17,458 nt of DNA from Balneolales bacterium. Lineage in GTDB: Bacteria > Bacteroidota > Rhodothermia > Balneolales > Natronogracilivirgulaceae. Positions 13,335 through 17,458 of the stretch are shown in pieces. A program made the translations under genes and the position numbers. Position 1 is the first letter of the stretch, and each line of letters starts with the position of its first letter. A model generated the notes under the pieces. That model made no database searches. It was not told the DNA's origin and was given only the letters and a program-made list of their open reading frames with translations. The DNA lies in the NCBI GenBank assembly GCA_007133875.1, contig SLLW01000245.1, forward strand, positions 1 through 17,458. The letters are read 5' to 3'.

Positions 13335-14876
13335 ATGTTGGAGCGATCCAAAATTAATAAAGAGGAAAAACGGAATGTGACCAGAAAACCGGTTTGGGTA
13401 TTTCCGTGGGGATACCGGGAATCGTTTCTGATTGCCACTGCCATTCCGGCCATCGGATTTGGCCTGGAGTGGGTGACGCCGGGTGACGGCCTGTCGGCAC
13501 CGGCCTGGCCATGGAATGCCGTGCTGGGGGTCCTCCTCCTTTTGGTTCCGGTTGCACTGCATCTGTTTTTCCGGAAAAATGATCTTGTCAACTGGCTCAG
13601 CAGAATTCCCGCCAGTATGGGTGCCATCGCCGCCGTTATATTTTTGGTCTTGTTGATGGGGCTTTTTCTGCAGGGACAACCATCCGGGATTACCTGGGTC
13701 GATCGGTTCGGCCTCACCCGCCTGACCACCAGCTGGCCATTTATGTTGGCCATTACATGGTTCCTTTTTGTACTTGGTATGGCCACAATCCGCAGGATGA
13801 TCCCGTTCAGAGCAAAAAACATCGGTTTCCTGTTGAACCATCTCGGCTTGTGGATCGTGATTGCCGGTGGAATTCTTGGCAGCGGAGATCTGCAGCGGGT
13901 TACCATGACGTTGCAGGAAGGACAAACGGTCTGGTATGGAACGGATCGTGCCGGCAACACCGTCGAATTACCGCTGGCTCTGGAGCTGCAGCGGTTCCAC
14001 ATGGAGGAATATCCGCCCAAAATGGGTATCGTCGACCATGAAACCGAGCGGCTGGTCATACAAAATGAAAACGATCTGGTGGAGATTGCCGCCGGAAAAC
14101 AAGGGGCGATGTCTGGCTGGGAGTATCATATCCGGACATTCTACAAGGAATCGGGCCGGATCGCGGATCGATACGAGCCGGTTCATGATATCGGTGCGGC
14201 GCCTGCGGCACTGGTAGACGTGGTGAATCCCACTTCCGGCGATACCATCAGCGGATGGATCACCTGTGGCAGTTTCAACATGGAACATCGTTTTTTACAG
14301 CTTGATGATCAGGTTTCCCTTGCGATGACGGTTCCCCAGTCCAAACGGTATATGTCGATTGCCCGGTTGTATACCGAGAGCGGTGAGCATGGTGTGATTG
14401 ATATAGAGGTGAATGATCCGTATCGTACCGAAGGATGGGACCTGTATCAGTACAGTTATGATGACCGGTTTGGCAAGTGGTCACCGATCAGCGTGATTGA
14501 AGCAGTGAATGATCCCTGGCTGCCGTTTGTATATACCGGTTTTATAATGTTACTGTTGGGGGCAGGCTATATTTTCTGGGTTGGTAAAGAGAAAGCCGAT
14601 GAGCTTGAGATTGGCCCGGATAAGGAATCGAAGAGTGATTCCGGGGGGAATCAGACCGTGACTACCAACGCTGAAGGGCTGGATGGTGCTGAGGGGACGC
14701 CATCCGGCCTGAAGGCGGACCGATTTACCGGATCGGATGAGGATGTCAGTTCCCATGTGAAGAATGGTTTGAAGAATGGTTCGGGGGCCAAACATGACCG
14801 AGTCACAGAGAAAAAAGTGGAGACGGGAAACGGAAAGGATGCACCCCGCAGCAAAGAGAAGGAGGACATCACATGA
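13335..14876 (+). CDS. resB: Cytochrome c biogenesis protein, ResB-like (System II)
   Basis: ResB (Ccs1) works with CcsA to deliver haem to apocytochromes c outside the inner membrane. The 513-residue protein has three or four N-terminal membrane helices (about 30-175), a large extracytoplasmic domain (about 180-390) and a final helix (PWLPFVYTGFIMLLLGAGYIF, ending near 415), the ResB layout. It is followed by an unusual hydrophilic tail of about 95 residues rich in Lys, Glu, Asp, Gly and Ser, probably cytoplasmic. It lies 36 bases after nrfA and its TGA overlaps the ccsA start (ATGA at 14873-14876), so it is translated with ccsA. Sequence similarity to ResB is lower than for CcsA, and the call rests on topology and position. 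Confidence 0.82.
   Translation: MLERSKINKEEKRNVTRKPVWVFPWGYRESFLIATAIPAIGFGLEWVTPGDGLSAPAWPWNAVLGVLLLLVPVALHLFFRKNDLVNWLSRIPASMGAIAAVIFLVLLMGLFLQGQPSGITWVDRFGLTRLTTSWPFMLAITWFLFVLGMATIRRMIPFRAKNIGFLLNHLGLWIVIAGGILGSGDLQRVTMTLQEGQTVWYGTDRAGNTVELPLALELQRFHMEEYPPKMGIVDHETERLVIQNENDLVEIAAGKQGAMSGWEYHIRTFYKESGRIADRYEPVHDIGAAPAALVDVVNPTSGDTISGWITCGSFNMEHRFLQLDDQVSLAMTVPQSKRYMSIARLYTESGEHGVIDIEVNDPYRTEGWDLYQYSYDDRFGKWSPISVIEAVNDPWLPFVYTGFIMLLLGAGYIFWVGKEKADELEIGPDKESKSDSGGNQTVTTNAEGLDGAEGTPSGLKADRFTGSDEDVSSHVKNGLKNGSGAKHDRVTEKKVETGNGKDAPRSKEKEDIT
14859..14865 (+). promoter_or_regulatory. Strong ribosome-binding site for ccsA
   Basis: AAGGAGG inside the end of the ResB-like gene precedes the ATG at 14873 by 7 bases (10 to the second ATG at 14876). 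It is one of the few good Shine-Dalgarno sequences in the window and favours 14873 as start. Confidence 0.7.
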
Positions 14877-15673
14877 TGACCTGGAGTATATTTCCGGCAA
14901 TCGCTCTGACAACCGGCGGACTTTGGGCCGCATCGGTGGCGGCAATGTATGTTTCCATTCGAAAACCCCGCGCTGAAGTTCTGGCACATCTGTTGTTTTG
15001 GACCGGAATGTTGGTGTTGACTCTGTTTATCATGAGTTTGTGGAGCAGCCTGGAGCGGCCACCGATGCGAACATTGGGGGAAACCCGTCTCTGGTACGCG
15101 TTCTTCATCCCTCTGATCGGATATCTGACCTGGCGGAGATGGGAGCTCAGGTGGGTCATGTCTTACAGCATGTTAATGGCGTTTGTTTTTTTGGGGATCA
15201 ATGTGATGAATCCCGAGATTCATGACCGGGCCCTGATGCCGGCTCTTCAGAGTCCCTGGTTTGTTCCGCATGTCATTGTTTATATGTTTGCATATGCACT
15301 TCTTGGCGTATCGGCGATTGTTGCTGTCAAGGCACTGTGGGATGATCATCGCGGTTTGTTGAAACCCGGGACGTTGCATCTGGCTGACAATATGGTCTAT
15401 ATCGGATTTGCTTTTCTGACCCTGGGCCTGGTATTCGGAGCTATCTGGGGCAAGGAGGCGTGGGGCCACTATTGGAACTGGGATCCCAAAGAGGTATGGG
15501 CACTGCTGACCTGGGTGGTTTATCTGGCATATATGCATATCCGCGCACACCGTCCCGGCCTGGTCAAACCCGCCATGTGGACCCTGGCTCTTGCATTTGT
15601 GGTTCTGCTTATCTGTTGGTTTGGGGTCAATTACCTGCCATCCGCACAGGGAAGCGTTCATACCTATTCGTGA
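14873..15673 (+). CDS. ccsA: Cytochrome c biogenesis protein CcsA (haem handling, System II)
   Basis: CcsA presents haem on the outer face of the inner membrane for attachment to CxxCH motifs. The 266-residue, multi-helix protein carries the tryptophan-rich haem-binding signature (WGKEAWGHYWNW, then DPKEVWALLTW, about 192-214). Likely external haem ligands are His133 (WFVPHVIVY) and His263 near the C-terminus (GSVHTYS), as in other CcsA proteins. Start codon 14873 overlaps the resB stop and is served by AAGGAGG. It closes the nrfH-nrfA-resB-ccsA operon, an arrangement known from Bacteroidetes-type NrfA systems. It should also mature the cytochrome c encoded next. Confidence 0.95.
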   Translation: MMTWSIFPAIALTTGGLWAASVAAMYVSIRKPRAEVLAHLLFWTGMLVLTLFIMSLWSSLERPPMRTLGETRLWYAFFIPLIGYLTWRRWELRWVMSYSMLMAFVFLGINVMNPEIHDRALMPALQSPWFVPHVIVYMFAYALLGVSAIVAVKALWDDHRGLLKPGTLHLADNMVYIGFAFLTLGLVFGAIWGKEAWGHYWNWDPKEVWALLTWVVYLAYMHIRAHRPGLVKPAMWTLALAFVVLLICWFGVNYLPSAQGSVHTYS

Positions 15674-15751
15674 TTACCCGGTAATTGAATGGCAGGCACC
15701 CCCGGGCAGTCGAAAATCGCTTCGGTCTGAATCGAAAAAAAACTTTTTTGC

Positions 15752-15780
15752 TTGCTTTATATTTTCATAGATAGTATAAT
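15752..15780 (+). promoter_or_regulatory. Promoter of the second Rrf2 gene
   Basis: TTGCTT (15752-15757) and a perfect TATAAT (15775-15780) are 17 bases apart. The predicted start point near 15787 lies inside the dyad at 15776-15801 and only about 20 bases before the start codon. Confidence 0.65.
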
Positions 15781-15801
15781 AGGATAAAATACTCTTAAAT
15801 A
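15776..15801. promoter_or_regulatory. Dyad operator at the second Rrf2 gene
   Basis: The right half is nearly identical to the best copy: AAATACTCTTAAATA is shared over 15 bases with 6244-6258. The left arm (ATAATAGGA) is degenerate. The site overlaps the -10 box and start point of the Rrf2 gene, so the gene may be autoregulated or controlled by the first Rrf2 protein. Confidence 0.6.
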
Positions 15802-15807
15802 CGATAT

Positions 15808-16257
15808 ATGCACTTTTCCAAAGCCAGTACATACGGAATAAGGTCGGTGGCCTACATTGCTGCCCAAGGCGATGAAGCGGTCGTCTCCATTCGTGAACTG
15901 AGTGATCGTCTGCAGATACCGGCTGCATTCCTGACCAAGGTCATGCAGCGCCTGGCAACAGGAAATATCGTAAAGACCATGCGCGGCTACGGTGGCGGGA
16001 TCTCTCTCCACAAAGCGCCATCAGAGATTAGTCTAAAAGATGTTATTCTAACCATCGACGGGGAGGAGGCCTTCCAGCAGTTTTGGCTGGGTATACCCGA
16101 AGAACATATGAAGCAGGTTCCCGCTTTCCACTCCAAATGGATTGAACTGAACAACAATATTGACGCATTTTTTACCAATACCTGTATGACAGAGCTGTTT
16201 CCATATGAAAAAATAAATAAGGTAAACGACCCGGAGACAAGCAGCACTTTTTTTTAA
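15808..16257 (+). CDS. Rrf2-family regulator lacking the Fe-S cysteine triad
   Basis: The 149-residue protein starts MHFSKASTYGIRSVAYIAAQ and has the Rrf2 winged helix (about 25-60) and wing (MRGYGGGISLHKAPSEISLKDVI). It aligns well with the first Rrf2 protein through the linker (LGIP versus LGMP, both ending at a conserved His-x-x-Trp), but the positions of Cys94, Cys101 and Cys107 are Phe92, Glu99 and Pro105. A single cysteine remains near the C-terminus (TNTCMTELF). It therefore cannot hold a standard Rrf2 cluster and probably senses something else or acts as a cluster-independent repressor. It lies upstream of cytochrome c and nosZ with a dyad on each side. A run of eight T at its 3' end could cause C-terminal variation. 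Confidence 0.9.
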   Translation: MHFSKASTYGIRSVAYIAAQGDEAVVSIRELSDRLQIPAAFLTKVMQRLATGNIVKTMRGYGGGISLHKAPSEISLKDVILTIDGEEAFQQFWLGIPEEHMKQVPAFHSKWIELNNNIDAFFTNTCMTELFPYEKINKVNDPETSSTFF

Positions 16258-16261
16258 TCCT

Positions 16262-16287
16262 ATTTTCAGATAAAGTACACTTAAATC
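16262..16287. promoter_or_regulatory. Dyad operator upstream of cytochrome c-nosZ
   Basis: Arms ATTTTCAGA and ACTTAAATC flank spacer TAAAGTAC. From the spacer through the right arm, 15 of 17 bases equal the copy at 15785-15801 when extended by the preceding bases. A TATTTT at 16261-16266 could be a -10 box in the same position relative to the dyad, but the matching -35 is weak. The site ends 9 bases before the cytochrome c start codon. Confidence 0.5.
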
Positions 16288-16296
16288 CTATTTATA

Positions 16297-16767
16297 ATGA
16301 AAAAAGCAATACTCCTGATAATTACCCTTCTCTTCCTCGCGGCCTGTGGCAATGGTGATGAAACGGCTGATGATGCGGAAGATCCCGGTAGTGGCGAATT
16401 GACCGATTTTGAATTGGAGCACGGAATCGGCCCCATTGATGAGCCCCTGGAGGTTGGTGATATCAATCTGGACCGGGCTCGGGCCGGTGCCGAATATTTC
16501 GACAGCCGGTGTGCATCCTGTCATCGAATGGAGCAGCGCTTTGTGGGACCACCGCTGGGTAACATAACGGAAAACCGGTCACATGAATTCGTCATCAATT
16601 TCATCCTTAATCCCGAGGAAATGACCCAGAAGCATCCGGTGGGACAAGCTTTGCTCCAGGAGTATCTCACAACAATGCCCTATCAGAATGTAACGGAAGA
16701 ACAAGCTTTTGAAATTCTTGATTTTCTTCGCCACTACGCAGATACAGGGGAGGATCTTCGCGATTAA
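16297..16767 (+). CDS. Lipoprotein monohaem cytochrome c (likely NosZ electron donor)
   Basis: The 156-residue protein has a lipoprotein signal (MKKAILLIITLLFLAAC, lipidated Cys17), an acidic linker (about 20-60) and one class I-like cytochrome c domain with CASCH (72-76). The likely axial Met is Met127 (LTTMPYQN). The helix QAFEILDFLRHYAD closes the fold. It precedes nosZ by 63 bases on the same strand. Small cytochromes c are common next to clade II nosZ and are thought to carry electrons to it; that role here is inferred from position. It needs the CcsA/ResB machinery encoded upstream. Confidence 0.92.
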   Translation: MKKAILLIITLLFLAACGNGDETADDAEDPGSGELTDFELEHGIGPIDEPLEVGDINLDRARAGAEYFDSRCASCHRMEQRFVGPPLGNITENRSHEFVINFILNPEEMTQKHPVGQALLQEYLTTMPYQNVTEEQAFEILDFLRHYADTGEDLRD

Positions 16768-16830
16768 TCATTAAAAAAAAGCATTACACATCAATCAAAA
16801 ACATATCTATTAGCTAATACGGAGAACATT

Positions 16831-17458
16831 ATGGTACAAAAAGCAACATTATGGAAGGTGTCGACCATCGTGCTGGGTATCGGGCTGCTGTCGGTACTTA
16901 TGTACGGGTGCCCATCACAGACCGATATGCTTGACAGTGGTGATGCCGCATCCAGGGTATATGTCGCACCCGGAGAGTATGACGAATATTACACATTTAT
17001 GTCGGGGGGATACAGCGGACAGTTAAGTGTCTGGGGACTCCCATCCGGACGTATGTTCCGCAACATCCCGGTATTCTCTCAGGATCCGGAGTCGGGGTAC
17101 GGTTATTCCGAGGAGACAAAACCTCTGCTGATGACCAGTTATGGGTTTATTCCCTGGGACGATTCCCATCATCCCGATTTTTCGCATACCGACGGTATGC
17201 CGGACGGACGATGGATGTTTATCAATGCCAACAACACCCCGCGGGTCGCGCGTATTGATCTGACCTCTTTTGAGACCGTCGAAACACTGGAACTGCCCAA
17301 TACCGGCGGTAACCATGCCTCCTCTTTCGTGACTGAAAATACCGAGTATGTTATCGGTGCAACACGGTTCAGTATCCCTTACGATATGGATGAGGATGTA
17401 CCGATCGATTCTTATAAAGAAAACTTTGATGGTTCGCTGAGTTTTATCGCCGTTGATC
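16831..17458 (+). CDS. nosZ: Nitrous oxide reductase NosZ, clade II (3' end outside window)
   Basis: NosZ reduces N2O to N2 with CuA and CuZ copper centres outside the inner membrane. The ATG at 16831 follows GGAGAA (16821-16826). The first 209 residues are visible: a hydrophobic Sec-type signal (about 8-26) with Cys27, no twin-arginine motif, then beta-propeller sequence highly typical of the Sec-dependent clade (GGYSGQLSVWGLPSGRMFR, then DDSHHPDF, DGRWMFINANNTPRVARIDL). His113 and His114 and His162 (GGNHASSF) match the first three CuZ ligands. The lipobox around Cys27 (MYGC) is not canonical, so lipid anchoring is uncertain. The C-terminal CuA domain lies beyond the window. Confidence 0.95.
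   Translation, partial: MVQKATLWKVSTIVLGIGLLSVLMYGCPSQTDMLDSGDAASRVYVAPGEYDEYYTFMSGGYSGQLSVWGLPSGRMFRNIPVFSQDPESGYGYSEETKPLLMTSYGFIPWDDSHHPDFSHTDGMPDGRWMFINANNTPRVARIDLTSFETVETLELPNTGGNHASSFVTENTEYVIGATRFSIPYDMDEDVPIDSYKENFDGSLSFIAVD

Noticed and set aside
15674-15751. Terminator after ccsA (ATTACC/GGTAAT and a later T-run)
   Set aside because: The short palindrome has a one-base centre and is far from the T-run, so it does not form a convincing intrinsic terminator.
16768-16830. Separate nosZ promoter or dyad in the gap after cytochrome c
   Set aside because: No good -10 box or dyad is visible, and the short gap favours co-transcription with cytochrome c.

Overview
The window comes from the chromosome of a Gram-negative, respiring bacterium. 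The clade II (Sec-type) nitrous oxide reductase, the NrfH/NrfA plus ResB/CcsA haem-c system and the lipoprotein exports resemble the Bacteroidota/Balneolota/Rhodothermota group. Base composition is moderate, unlike very AT-rich Bacteroidetes, and several promoters look like classical -35/-10 promoters. I cannot name a genus, and this placement is an inference.

Layout. 1-998: the 3' end of secA. 1009-5363 (minus strand): a two-gene RND efflux pump (lipoprotein adaptor, then inner-membrane transporter) with no outer-membrane channel gene. 5364-5687: a regulatory gap with a 9-base tandem repeat. 5688-7962 (plus): an Rrf2 regulator with a three-cysteine Fe-S motif, then a compact operon of DUF2249, MIP18/DUF59 and NnrS-like genes. 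8006-8643 (minus): a PIN/ribbon-helix-helix toxin-antitoxin pair with a 12-bp palindromic operator. 8728-10763 (minus): a CopD-like membrane protein, a RIC (ScdA/YtfE) di-iron repair protein and a SufR-like Fe-S regulator. 11094-15673 (plus): nrfH, nrfA, resB and ccsA, i.e. nitrite ammonification with its haem-c maturation genes. 15808-17458 (plus): a second Rrf2 regulator, a lipoprotein cytochrome c and the start of nosZ, which runs off the end.

How it fits together. This is a nitrogen-oxide island: nitrite to ammonium (NrfHA), N2O to N2 (NosZ) and protection from nitric oxide and repair of Fe-S clusters (RIC, DUF2249, MIP18, NnrS). No nitrite-to-NO or NO-to-N2O enzyme is in view, so the cell may consume N2O without making it, or those genes may lie elsewhere.

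The most interesting signal is a shared 26-bp dyad, two 9-base arms around an 8-base spacer (best copy TATTTAAGA / TCTTAAATA). It lies upstream of four nitrogen-oxide units: the DUF2249 operon, RIC, the second Rrf2 gene, and cytochrome c-nosZ. Where a promoter can be read, the dyad covers the -10 box and start point, as a repressor site would. The likely reader is one of the two Rrf2 proteins. One keeps all three cluster cysteines; the other has lost all three at aligned positions. Together they suggest a small, apparently self-contained Rrf2 regulon for nitrogen-oxide stress and N2O respiration.
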